A stretch of 32,426 nt of DNA from Allocoprobacillus merdigallinarum (GTDB lineage: Bacteria > Bacillota_I > Bacilli_A > Erysipelotrichales > Coprobacillaceae), in assembly GCA_019117525.1 (NCBI GenBank), contig DWZO01000001.1, positions 1 to 32,426 of the forward strand. The letters are read 5' to 3'. Numbering within the stretch: the first letter of the stretch is position 1; the number at the start of each line of letters is the position of its first letter. Below, piece after piece: positions 1 to 7,414 of the stretch. The notes under the pieces are model-generated. The model was given only the letters and a program-made list of their open reading frames with translations. It did not search any database and was not told where the DNA came from. A program made the position numbers and the translations under genes.

Positions 1-25
1 TCCTAATTTGAAAGTGAGATAATCT

Positions 26-994
26 ATGAATAAATTTTTAAAAATTAGTATAATTATAATTGAAGTTATTATTTTCCTTATAGTATTGTTGATGATAATA
101 AGTTTCGTTAATCATAAAATAAAATTAAAAAAAGAAGATAAATTTTTTAAAACAACTGGTAAAATTGTTGAAGTTAATAATCATAATATAAATGTTTATG
201 TAAGTGGAAATTCCAATAGTGATACAACATTAGTATTTATGTCTGGAGGAGGAACTTGTTCACCTACACTTGATTTTAAAACACTATATTCATTATTTGA
301 AAATGATTATCAAATAGCAGTAGTAGAAAAAGCAGGTTATGGTTTTAGTGATATAAGTGATATTGATAGAGATATAGATACAATTTTATTTGAAACAAGA
401 GAATCATTGAATAAAGCAGGTATAAAAAACAATAGATATATTTTATTTCCTCATTCTATGTCTGGAATTGAAGCATTATATTGGGCAAATAAATATCCAG
501 ATGAAATAAAAGGAATAGTGGGATTAGATCCATCAGTCCCTAAAGCATACGAGAATATGAAAATAAATAATATGCTCCTTTCTTTAGCTAAATTTGGAGC
601 AGATATAGGACTTACTAGATTTATACCATCTATTGTTAATTCTTCTTCTGCAATTAAAGATGGAAATTTAACAGATGAAGAAAAAAAGTTGTATAGAATT
701 GTTTTTTATAGAAGAACAGCAACAACTTCGATGCTAAATGAAACAAAACAAATAAAAGAAAATGCTAAAAAATTAGAAAGTATTGATATTACTAATGTAC
801 CTATGTTATTTTTTATATCTAATGGAGATGGGACAGGATATGCAAAAGAACAATGGAGAAACTTTATTATTGATTATATAAATAGTAAGCAAAATGGAGA
901 ATATAAAATTTTGGAATGTTCTCATTATGTTCATAATATTGAATATCAAAAAATATATGATGAAAGTATAAAATTTATAAACAATTTACAATAA
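26..994 (+). CDS. Membrane-anchored alpha/beta-hydrolase
   Basis: 322-residue alpha/beta-hydrolase-fold protein with one N-terminal membrane anchor (about residues 7-28) and the catalytic domain presumably outside the cell. Visible fold landmarks are a glycine-rich oxyanion loop (SGGGTCSP, about 73-80), an EKAGYGFSD segment matching the usual DRPGYGxSD, a nucleophile elbow PHSMSG with likely Ser144, a possible acid Asp in SNGDGTG near 265, and a late His in CSHYVHN near 300. The elbow departs from the usual GHSMGG at two glycine positions, so catalytic competence is likely but not certain. The substrate is unknown. The start follows the purine-rich GAAAGTGAG. The gene looks visibly more AT-rich than the glutamine block and heads a run of small cargo genes. 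The family call is fairly firm, the function open. Confidence 0.8.
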   Translation: MNKFLKISIIIIEVIIFLIVLLMIISFVNHKIKLKKEDKFFKTTGKIVEVNNHNINVYVSGNSNSDTTLVFMSGGGTCSPTLDFKTLYSLFENDYQIAVVEKAGYGFSDISDIDRDIDTILFETRESLNKAGIKNNRYILFPHSMSGIEALYWANKYPDEIKGIVGLDPSVPKAYENMKINNMLLSLAKFGADIGLTRFIPSIVNSSSAIKDGNLTDEEKKLYRIVFYRRTATTSMLNETKQIKENAKKLESIDITNVPMLFFISNGDGTGYAKEQWRNFIIDYINSKQNGEYKILECSHYVHNIEYQKIYDESIKFINNLQ

Positions 995-1020
995 CAAATT
1001 GAAATTTGGAGTGAAACAGA

Positions 1021-1503
1021 ATGATTATAATAATCGAAACCGTAATTTTATGTATTGCGTTTTTTCTAATATGTTTTTGGGGAACAGGTACAGATAACAA
1101 AAATTTAAAAAGCTATTCATCTTATCCAGATGAAGTGCAAAATCGAATAAAGAGTATTGCAGAATATCAAGGAAAATTTAAGGAAAACAATAAAGTGGTT
1201 ACATTTATATCCAATTTTCTGTTATTTCTGTTCGTACTATTTATATTAGGGTTGTTTATCAAAGAAAATGGCTTCACACATAATTTTCTTTGTTTAAGTA
1301 TCATAGGACAGGGATTGAATATCTTTGACTTATTTATTGTAGACCTTTTATGGTGGCGGAATACAAAGCGTGTTCGTTTAAGAAAAATACCAGAAAAGGA
1401 ATTGTATCAAAATCCGAAAAAGCATATAGAAGCGTTTATCAGAGCCTTTATTATGTATCTGCTAATTGCTCTGATAGACGGATATATATTGACACTTTTA
1501 TAG
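1021..1503 (+). CDS. Small multi-pass membrane protein, unknown
   Basis: 160-residue hydrophobic protein. Membrane segments are visible at about residues 2-20, 60-82, 88-108 and 138-158. The first loop is charged, and a basic WWRNTKRVRLRKIP stretch follows the third segment and is likely cytoplasmic. I do not recognise a family. The start has a plausible GGAG 10-14 bases upstream, and the spacer to the preceding gene is short (26 bases). It sits among unrelated small genes with similar leaders, so position gives no functional clue. Confidence 0.7.
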   Translation: MIIIIETVILCIAFFLICFWGTGTDNKNLKSYSSYPDEVQNRIKSIAEYQGKFKENNKVVTFISNFLLFLFVLFILGLFIKENGFTHNFLCLSIIGQGLNIFDLFIVDLLWWRNTKRVRLRKIPEKELYQNPKKHIEAFIRAFIMYLLIALIDGYILTLL

Positions 1504-1567
1504 GAATAGATATAAGTAAATCCTAAGTTGTAGAGCAAAAAATGAAATTTGAAAGTGGGAAAATATT

Positions 1568-1783
1568 ATGAAAAATAAAAAAGTTAATCAGCAAGAAATT
1601 AAAGATGAAACAAAAACATATATGTTAGAGGGAATGTCAATAGGAATGTGTATTGGAACATCATTAGGAGTGATTATAGGAGTGCTTACTGATAATATTC
1701 CTGTCTGTATATGTTTTGGAATAAGTATAGGCTTATGTATTGGTTTAGGAATAGGAGCTTTAATTAAAAAAGATAAATCCTAA
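1568..1783 (+). CDS. Small glycine-zipper membrane protein
   Basis: 71-residue protein with a polar N-terminal 18 residues, then two hydrophobic segments rich in small residues: MSIGMCIGTSLGVIIGVL and ICFGISIGLCIGLGIGAL, separated by a TDNIP turn. Glycine recurs every four residues, a glycine-zipper pattern that usually packs helices into hairpins or oligomers. It ends in a lysine-rich tail. The molecular role is unknown. The start is preceded by AAATTTGAAAGTGGG, nearly the same leader as the gene at 26. The stop codon lies inside a copy of the AAATCCTAATTT boundary motif. A decayed second copy of this gene lies at 31476-31656. Confidence 0.75.
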   Translation: MKNKKVNQQEIKDETKTYMLEGMSIGMCIGTSLGVIIGVLTDNIPVCICFGISIGLCIGLGIGALIKKDKS

Positions 1784-1802
1784 TTTATGGAGGTGTTTCA
1801 TT

Positions 1803-2000
1803 ATGGATAAACGTAAAAAAATAAAAGTAATTACAACAATAATTTGCCTGTTATTAAGTATATTTGCTTTATATACTTTTATTTTTATTGCAGAAGTTTC
1901 TAAAGGATGGAGAATGAGAATTGTCTTAATTATAATAGCGATATTTTGGATAATTTCAGGAATATCTAACTTATTAGAATATTTTGGAAAACAAAAATGA
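1803..2000 (+). CDS. Small two-TM membrane protein, unknown
   Basis: 65-residue protein with a basic N-terminus (MDKRKKIK), two hydrophobic helices at about 9-30 and 38-58, and a short basic tail. The Shine-Dalgarno GGAGGTG lies about 9 bases before the ATG. No family was recognised. The gene begins just after an AAATCCTAATTT motif that overlaps the end of the previous gene. Confidence 0.65.
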   Translation: MDKRKKIKVITTIICLLLSIFALYTFIFIAEVSKGWRMRIVLIIIAIFWIISGISNLLEYFGKQK

Positions 2001-2041
2001 TAAAAAACCTAATTTAGAAAAGAAAGGGTGATTCTTTATTC

Positions 2042-2857
2042 ATGATATATTTAAGAAGTTTTCAATTGAGTGATTCACAAATATCTAATCCTCATATCTA
2101 TCCTTATAATGTTTTTAGAAATAAAGATATAGAGCCTTTCGTATTTACTCCAATAACAGTTTTTTATGGAAATAATGGTTCTGGTAAATCGACATTACTT
2201 AATATCATCGCTAATAAATTGAGGTTAAAAGGTAAAGAAAATGCTACGAGTAATTCATATGGTATAAAAGATTACTACAATGAATTTTGCTTTAAATGTT
2301 CTTATTGTCTGGGTGAAGATGAACTTGGTCATAAGATTAAATGTTTGCCAGAGAATAGTTGCTATATCAAAAGTGAAGATATTTTATATAAGGTGAAGAA
2401 AATTCAACAAAAACAAGTATTATCAGATGGAATGCTATATGACTATGTAAAAAAGGGGATGACGAAAGAAGAAGCAAGAAAATATTTGGAGTCAAAAGAA
2501 GGTGCTAGACAGATGGAATATATCATGTTTGCCCAAGAAAAATATTCTAATGGGGAAACATCTATGCAGTATTTTGATGATTTTTTGCAACCTGATGCGT
2601 TATATTTATTAGATGAACCAGAAGTATCTCTTTCTCCTGCTAATCAAGTCGCATTAGCAAAAGAAATTAATAATATGGCAAGATGGTTTCAGTGTCAATT
2701 TATTATCGCAACACATTCACCTTTTATGTTAGGGACTCTGGATGCGAAAATATATAATCTTGATTCAAAAGAATATGCCATTATGAAATGGAGTGATTTA
2801 GAAAATATGAGATATTTTTACAATTTTTTTAAAGAACATGAAAAAGAATTTGAATAA
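2042..2857 (+). CDS. ABC/SMC-like AAA family ATPase
   Basis: 271-residue soluble P-loop ATPase of the predicted-ATPase type related to SMC, RecF and OLD proteins. Walker A is GNNGSGKST (residues 43-51). Walker B is ALYLLDEPEVSLSP (about 195-208). An H-loop-like ATHSPF lies near 228. Between Walker A and B a Cys-rich insert (C83, C86, C89, C101, C107) could hold a metal. There is no membrane domain and no adjacent permease, so it is not a transporter subunit in this context. Proteins of this family often stand alone in accessory regions. Its substrate or nucleic-acid partner cannot be read from the sequence. An AAAGGGTGAT Shine-Dalgarno region precedes the ATG. Confidence 0.85.
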   Translation: MIYLRSFQLSDSQISNPHIYPYNVFRNKDIEPFVFTPITVFYGNNGSGKSTLLNIIANKLRLKGKENATSNSYGIKDYYNEFCFKCSYCLGEDELGHKIKCLPENSCYIKSEDILYKVKKIQQKQVLSDGMLYDYVKKGMTKEEARKYLESKEGARQMEYIMFAQEKYSNGETSMQYFDDFLQPDALYLLDEPEVSLSPANQVALAKEINNMARWFQCQFIIATHSPFMLGTLDAKIYNLDSKEYAIMKWSDLENMRYFYNFFKEHEKEFE

Positions 2858-2922
2858 ATCTTTTTCTATACGAAATATTGATTTCTAAGTTGATAAATAG
2901 TAATTTAAGGAGAAGTGATATT

Positions 2923-3405
2923 GTGATTAGAATTGAAAAAATAAATGCGAAAAATATATGGGATATACTAAAGCTACATGTGAGTAAGGAACAAGAATCG
3001 TTTGTTGCACCTAATGATTTGAGTATCATAGAAGCATATATATCGATAACAGGAAATGGACACGCTTTTCCATTTGGTATTTTTGAAGATGAAATTCCTG
3101 TTGGTTTCTTGATGATAGGTTATGATGTAGATGAATCTTTTGATAACCCACCACAGATAGCTTATGGTAACTATAGTATCTGGCGATTGATGATTGATGA
3201 AAAATATCAAGGCAATGGATATGGAAAAGAAGCCATTCGTTTAGCTTTAGAGTTTATTAGGACATTTCCGTGTGGTAAGGCAGAATATTGCTATTTATCT
3301 TATGAACCTGAAAATATAAATGCAAAAAGACTTTATTCAAAATTTGACTTTATAGAGAATGGTGAAATGGATGGCGAAGAAATAGTTGCAGTTTTAAAAT
3401 TATGA
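2923..3405 (+). CDS. GNAT family N-acetyltransferase (BltD-like)
   Basis: 160-residue GNAT acetyltransferase, which transfers acetyl from acetyl-CoA to an amine. The acetyl-CoA loop (motif A) is YQGNGYGKEAI, followed by the motif-B region NINAKRLYSKFDFIENGE. The N-terminal LHVSKEQESFVAP and the overall pattern resemble the spermine/spermidine acetyltransferase BltD of Bacillus, so a polyamine or other small amine is a reasonable guess only. I chose the GTG at 2923 because AAGGAG lies 10 bases upstream; the reading frame is open further upstream to a TTG at 2878 but without a ribosome site. It is alone in its transcription context. Confidence 0.85.
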   Translation: MIRIEKINAKNIWDILKLHVSKEQESFVAPNDLSIIEAYISITGNGHAFPFGIFEDEIPVGFLMIGYDVDESFDNPPQIAYGNYSIWRLMIDEKYQGNGYGKEAIRLALEFIRTFPCGKAEYCYLSYEPENINAKRLYSKFDFIENGEMDGEEIVAVLKL

Positions 3406-3477
3406 TAATAAGTAAGACTTGAGAATGAGGTACATGATTGATTTCAATTCTGGTTTTAAATGGTTTATTAGCATTTC

Positions 3478-3489
3478 AAATCCTAAGTT
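3478..3489 (+). repeat. AAATCCTAAGTT boundary motif copy
   Basis: One of several intergenic copies of AAATCCTAAKTT. Others are at 1-9 (cut by the window edge), 1518-1529, 1775-1786 and 2004-2015 (AAAACCTAATTT), with a weaker copy near 2880. This copy lies in the otherwise empty spacer between the acetyltransferase and the lipoprotein promoter. Confidence 0.4.
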
Positions 3490-3538
3490 TTTCATGAAAT
3501 AGTATTTCGCATTAATATTTTCATAAGATTTGTTTATT

Positions 3539-3567
3539 TTGAATGTTATTATCAACATTGGTATAAT
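3539..3567 (+). promoter_or_regulatory. Sigma-A-type promoter for lipoprotein gene
   Basis: TTGAAT (3539-3544) and TATAAT (3562-3567) are separated by 17 bases, close to consensus, and lie 29 bases before the lipoprotein start. Confidence 0.7.
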
Positions 3568-3595
3568 GATAATAGATAAAGAAAGGATGAGTCTT

Positions 3596-4207
3596 ATGAA
3601 AAAAGTTCTATTATTTGTTGTATGTGTTTTTGTGTTGATTGGGTGTACAAGTTCAAAGAAATCAAACAATAATAATGCTGAAAATGAATCTACAACATCA
3701 GGTGTAATCAATTATATTTCTGAAACAGCTTTAACTCAAAGTGTTGTTGGTGATACAGAAGATGATTATCCTGTCTATGAATATGAATTAAGTCAGCCTT
3801 TGAAATCTGCAAGTATTTGTGTATATGAAAAAGAAAATGAATGGGAAAAACAGATAATATCTTACGAAGATGATATATATTCTCATGGACAAATAGCTAT
3901 TGTTTTAGGTGATGAAACATACGATATTTATTTGATCCATTCAGAAACTGAAAATAATATAATCAAATATAATTTTTCTCAACATTATTTAGAATCATTA
4001 AATAGCAATAAAGTCATGTTTGCAAATACATTAGATAATAAAAAAATCGAAGCAAATGAAGAAATTGTCCTTTTTACAGTACTTGGAAAAAAAGATAATC
4101 CAATTGATCCACCTAACCCTGAAAATTTTACTAAAGAAAATTGTGATTATGGTATTGAAGTAACTATTACTTTTCATGACACAAAACAAGCACCAAGAAG
4201 TGAATAA
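3596..4207 (+). CDS. Putative lipoprotein, unknown
   Basis: 203-residue predicted lipoprotein. A short basic N-terminus and a hydrophobic signal end in the lipobox LIGC (Cys near residue 17), followed by an Asn/Ser-rich linker. The rest is an acidic, beta-rich domain without motifs I recognise; NPIDPPNPENF near residue 175 is probably a linker. The ATG at 3596 is chosen because AAAGGATG sits about 8 bases upstream and it places the signal peptide at the N-terminus; the frame opens earlier at 3530, inside the promoter. It has its own promoter and appears monocistronic. Surface location is firm, the function unknown. Confidence 0.75.
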   Translation: MKKVLLFVVCVFVLIGCTSSKKSNNNNAENESTTSGVINYISETALTQSVVGDTEDDYPVYEYELSQPLKSASICVYEKENEWEKQIISYEDDIYSHGQIAIVLGDETYDIYLIHSETENNIIKYNFSQHYLESLNSNKVMFANTLDNKKIEANEEIVLFTVLGKKDNPIDPPNPENFTKENCDYGIEVTITFHDTKQAPRSE

Positions 4208-4239
4208 TAATCAATAAAAAGTATATATAATTTTTAAAG

Positions 4240-4389
4240 GTTATTTCAGATAACACTTTAAGAGAAAAACTTATTGAAGAACTTATAGGAGTTCTTCTTT
4301 GTTATAATATAACTACAGATTCTGTTGTTATTATTTCATTTTTATTAGCCTTACCTAATGAAAAGATAAACATAAGCATGAAAATATAA
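4240..4389 (+). pseudogene. Remnant of a small unknown ORF
   Basis: About 49 codons stay open from 4240 to the TAA at 4387-4389. The stretch reads like a short helical protein (LREKLIEELIGVLLCYN, then a hydrophobic VVIISFLLALPNEK). The pattern recalls small Bacillota proteins built of a helix pair, but I cannot name a family. There is no ATG, GTG or TTG near the start; an AAAGG lies just before an ATT. It may be a gene with a lost start, or a chance open frame. Confidence 0.3.
4276..4300 (+). terminator. Possible terminator after lipoprotein
   Basis: GAAGAACT and AGTTCTTC form a perfect 8-bp stem around a 6-base loop, followed by TTTG. It lies about 70 bases after the lipoprotein stop. The T tract is short, and the hairpin falls inside the ORF remnant, so the call is weak. 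Confidence 0.4.
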
Positions 4390-4557
4390 ATTTAATCTTT
4401 ATATAAGTAACATGTATTAATGGTTCTATCTCAATAAAGAGATAGTATTGTTTTGAAAGATATTATTGATGGCGTAGAAAAAAGGATTTAAGGAAAAGAA
4501 TTATTGAAAGAGTTTAATAATGAATATTATGGTCATACTTTTTGAATAGTTACTTTT

Positions 4558-4587
4558 TCGTTTCATATGATTTGAAACGATTTTTTT
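4558..4587 (+). terminator. Strong intrinsic terminator
   Basis: TCGTTTCA (4558-4565) and TGAAACGA (4573-4580) form a perfect 8-bp stem with a 7-base loop, followed by seven T. It ends transcription of whatever preceded the regulator gene; the upstream gene now looks decayed. Confidence 0.75.
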
Positions 4588-4621
4588 CTTTCATTGCAAT
4601 AAAAATGCAAAGATAATATTT

Positions 4622-4637
4622 TTCGTTGCAAAACGAA
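4622..4637. promoter_or_regulatory. Dyad upstream of AlbA_2 regulator
   Basis: TTCGTT and AACGAA flank GCAA, a perfect 6-bp inverted repeat located 33 bases before the regulator start. It could be an operator for autoregulation or just a small hairpin. An adjacent TTGCA-ATAAAAA-TGCAA repeat lies a few bases upstream. Function is inferred only. Confidence 0.3.
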
Positions 4638-4670
4638 TGGAACAATAATATATTCAGGGAGGAGACTGTT

Positions 4671-5922
4671 ATGAAAGAATCTAGAAATTTAGAGTTTAAA
4701 GAAACGATACAATCCAACACATTTCTCAAGACAGTCAGTGCTTTCGCAAACTATGGAACAGGAAGAATCGTTTTTGGAATTAATGATGATGGTCTGGTTA
4801 AAGGAATAAAAAATGCAATAGATTTTTGTTTAAGTATTGAAAACAAAATGAACGATAATATGAATCCTGTACCATTATATGATTTAAATATTAATGATGA
4901 TTCAACAATAACTCTTACTGTTTATGAAAGTGATTTGAAACCTTATTTATATAAAGGTAAAGCATATAAAAGACATGATACTTCAACTATTGAAGTAGAT
5001 AGACTGGAATTGAACAGACTTGTATTAGAAGGAAGTCATCAATCATATGAAGAACTTGTTTCTCGAAAACAGGATTTAACATTTCAATGTTTAGAAAAAG
5101 CTTTAAAAGATAAATTGGCTATACAAGGATTAAATGAAGATATTTTGAAAACATTAGATTTATATACAAAAAATCATCAATATAATAATGCAGCAGCATT
5201 ACTTGCTGATCAAAATAATTATAAGGGTGTTGATATTATAAAATTTGGGCAAGATATTGATGAAATTATGGATAGAATTATTTTAGAAAATAAATCTATT
5301 TTATTGTTATTGGAAGAAAGTGTTGAAATGTATAAAAAATATTATCAATATGAAAAGATTGATGGAACTTCTAGAAAGATTGTCAATCGTATCCCAGAAA
5401 ATGCGTTTCGTGAAGCTATAGCCAATGCTATGATTCATCGCTTTTGGGACATCAATGCATTTATAAGAGTAAGTATGTTTGATGATAGAATTGAGATAAG
5501 ATCTCCAGGAGGACTCCCTTCAGGAATGAGCGAATCAGAATATCTTGATGGACAGATTTCAATGCTTAGAAATCCCATTATAGGTAATGTTTTCTATAGA
5601 CTAAGATATATAGAAATGTTTGGTACAGGAATCAAAAGAATCAACAAATCATATAACAATTCTCTAACGAAACCACAATTCAAAGTCTATGAGAACTCCA
5701 TATCAATCATATTACCAACTGTATTAAGTACAGCTAGTTTAACAAGCGAGGAACAATTGATTATACAGCTTTTTCATGGAAATTTAAAATTATCAAGAGC
5801 AGAAATAGAAAAAAAGTCATTATAATAAGGCAAAGCTTATTAGAATACTGAATTCATTATCTGATAAAAATATTATTGATAAGTCGGGGAAAGGACGAGC
5901 TACTAAATATCAGTTACGATAG
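4671..5922 (+). pseudogene. AlbA_2/Schlafen-type ATP-binding regulator, frameshifted at C-terminus
   Basis: The N-terminal AlbA_2 domain (ESRNLEFKETIQ, then AFANYGTGRIVFGINDDG) is followed by a GHKL-type ATPase C-terminal block (FREAIANAMIHRFWD, then PGGLPSG and a GTGIKRI box). This is the usual make-up of COG2865-type putative transcriptional regulators. The start at 4671 has GGGAGGAG 6 bases upstream. The frame stops at 5823-5825 just inside the winged helix. Shifting by one base at an A7 run (about 5809-5815) restores SHYNKAKLIRILNSL and then DKNIIDKSGKGRATKYQLR to a TAG at 5920-5922, the expected winged-helix end. One A has apparently been lost; the ATPase part may still be made. Confidence 0.75.
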
Positions 5923-6024
5923 AGAAAAAAGTTTATTTACAAAATACAGATAATAGTAATGAGGATATTTTTCAAAAGTTAACTATCGTACAAGAAGAAC
6001 GAATAAATATATTATAGGAACTTT

Positions 6025-6058
6025 AGCCTATGCAAATGGATGTTTGTATAGGCTTTTT
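6025..6058 (+). terminator. Strong intrinsic terminator
   Basis: AGCCTAT and ATAGGCT (7 bp), plus an inner CAAA/TTTG pairing, form a long hairpin followed by TTTTT. It lies about 100 bases after the frame-corrected end of the regulator gene. Nothing else coding was seen between them. Confidence 0.75.
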
Positions 6059-6221
6059 ACATATATGAATTATATATGTTTAGTAAATATCTAGTAGGCA
6101 ATTGCGATAATACTTTGTTTTAATAAAATCTTAACTTAAAATAAAGACTATGAATATATCATTAATATCTTGCTTTGTTATACTGAAATCAAGATAAGAA
6201 AATGGAGGGGGAGAAAATCAT

Positions 6222-6590
6222 ATGTTGTATATGACAATGCTAGAATTTGCTTTCTTTATGGGACTTACATCTTATGTCATAAGAGATGTTTTTTCTAAGA
6301 GACATGTTTTTAATGGCTCAAAAAGATTACATATAATAGGAAGTATAGTTATAGGGTTATTGTTGTTTTTATTATATTTACATGATGAAATGAATTTAAA
6401 TGATTTAAAGATTTTAATGATATATGTTCTATTTGTAGGTATGGATTTTTATAAAATGCAAAATCATCATTCTATTACGGAACATTTTTCATGGCTTTCA
6501 TCAAGACAAGAAAATATGATTTTAAAGGTTTGTGGAACTTCTATAGTCATTGCACTATTAGCTTTGTTGGTCATGATTAAGTTTATATAA
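6222..6590 (+). CDS. Small membrane protein, paralogue of 7415-7804
   Basis: 122-residue protein with three or four hydrophobic helices (about 6-22, 38-53, 61-76 and 101-120). Between the last two sits the conserved block HFSWLSSRQENMILKVCGT, shared almost word for word with the protein at 7415-7804. Both begin MLYMT. A GGAGGGGG Shine-Dalgarno precedes the ATG. The family is unknown to me; the conserved cytoplasmic-looking block suggests a functional site. The preceding spacer (6059-6221) contains a possible TTGTTT-16-TAAAAT promoter near 6115-6142. Confidence 0.7.
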   Translation: MLYMTMLEFAFFMGLTSYVIRDVFSKRHVFNGSKRLHIIGSIVIGLLLFLLYLHDEMNLNDLKILMIYVLFVGMDFYKMQNHHSITEHFSWLSSRQENMILKVCGTSIVIALLALLVMIKFI

Positions 6591-6618
6591 AAAAGAAATA
6601 GCCTTATTTTGCTATTTC
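6590..6618 (-). terminator. Terminator of the minus-strand gene at 6617-6967
   Basis: GAAATAGC (6595-6602) and GCTATTTC (6611-6618) form an 8-bp stem. On the minus strand it is followed by TTTTTT, so it terminates the minus-strand gene, whose stop codon overlaps the stem. It may also act weakly on the convergent plus-strand gene. Confidence 0.75.
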
Positions 6619-6967
6619 ATTGAGAATATATCGTTTCTAATTGATTGTCCAAGTTTTTTTGTTTGATTTCTTTGATTTGATTTTGACTATTATCAATTGT
6701 TATTTCTAAAGGGTATTTCTTTCCTGAAAGCATAGAGCCATAACCCTGAATTTGATAAACACCATCTTCTATTTGATTTAGCTTATATTTTTTATAGTAA
6801 TAATGACCTGAACCATAAGGAATATGAATAATAATCTGGGATTGTTGTTCATGGACTTGATCAATATATAAATAGATAGGAACAGTTGTGAAAGTGTCTA
6901 TGATAATCCATGCTATGAGAAGGGATATAAGCCCTCCAATAATGAGACGTATTTTCTTTTTATTCAT
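6617..6967 (-). CDS. Small anchored or secreted protein, unknown
   Basis: 116-residue protein with a basic start (MNKKKIR) and one N-terminal hydrophobic segment (about residues 8-27), then a polar, Tyr/Gln/Ile-rich, probably beta-structured domain, likely extracellular. It resembles the DUF1093/YxeA-style architecture (short anchored beta domain), but I am not sure of membership. The ATG at 6967 is chosen because GAGGAG lies 8 bases upstream; a GTG three codons earlier touches the ribosome site. A TATAAT lies at 6988-6993 on the minus strand. It is divergent from the gene at 7078. Confidence 0.7.
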   Translation of the reverse strand: MNKKKIRLIIGGLISLLIAWIIIDTFTTVPIYLYIDQVHEQQSQIIIHIPYGSGHYYYKKYKLNQIEDGVYQIQGYGSMLSGKKYPLEITIDNSQNQIKEIKQKNLDNQLETIYSQ

Positions 6968-7077
6968 GATGTCCACTCCTCTTTTTCATTATATAACAGA
7001 AAACGATGTTATCTAAACAAAAAAGTGAATACACAAAAATTTCATATTATTTTGATATATATAAGATGGTGATCAAA

Positions 7078-7413
7078 ATGGAAGAAATCATTCGAGAAAT
7101 TGTTTATATATGTGTTATGTTTATTGGGATTATATTATATGAAGTGATGAGTGATAAATGTCTGGTTTGTATTCTAGATAAGCCTTTGTTTCCAGATTTA
7201 TTTAAGAAAGAATGGAAAAGAGAAGTTATACAGGATTGGCTGGCAGTCTTATTCTTATTTGTATTTCCAGGTCTTTTTTTATCTTTTGGAATAGCATATA
7301 TCAAAATAGCAATACTAGGTATTATTGTAGTTTTTGAAAGCAAAACTTTACGTAGACTGAAAATCAGCCAATATGTTGCTGATAAGCACTTTTTTAAGAG
7401 GGAAGAAGAGTAA
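7078..7413 (+). CDS. Small membrane protein, unknown
   Basis: 111-residue protein with a hydrophobic N-terminal helix (about 7-24) and a longer hydrophobic region (about 58-91), separated by a charged loop with KPLFPDLFKKEWKREVIQDW, and ending in a basic/acidic tail. No family recognised. The ATG at 7078 follows GGTGATC; in-frame ATGs at 7006 and 7066 have poorer ribosome sites. The stop codon lies one base before the next gene's ATG, so the two are translationally coupled. Confidence 0.6.
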   Translation: MEEIIREIVYICVMFIGIILYEVMSDKCLVCILDKPLFPDLFKKEWKREVIQDWLAVLFLFVFPGLFLSFGIAYIKIAILGIIVVFESKTLRRLKISQYVADKHFFKREEE

Positions 7414-7414
7414 A

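Larger units (their letters stand above)
4208..4670. other. 463-base spacer with decayed gene pieces and terminators
   Basis: Long AT-rich gap between the lipoprotein and the AlbA_2 regulator. It holds a 50-codon open stretch without a usual start codon (4240-4389), a second broken coding-like stretch (about 4453-4545, one internal stop), and hairpins at 4276-4297, 4426-4445 and 4558-4580. No intact gene is visible. It reads as a graveyard of at least two short genes. Confidence 0.5.

Noticed and set aside
3403..3495. Minus-strand 31-codon ORF beginning MKNLGFEMLINHL
   Set aside because: It has no ribosome site, its longer frame runs through the lipoprotein gene, and I recognise no family. 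It may be a relic, but I cannot support it.
1..3595. Integron attC sites as the explanation of the boundary motifs
   Set aside because: The copies lack paired RYYYAAC/GTTRRRY cores and the long imperfect palindrome expected of attC, and no integrase is present in the window.
5809..5825. Programmed -1 ribosomal frameshift at AAAAAAG in the AlbA_2 gene
   Set aside because: The heptamer is in the right phase, but a -1 shift reads VIIIRQSLLEY and stops; the winged helix lies in the +1 (or -2) frame.
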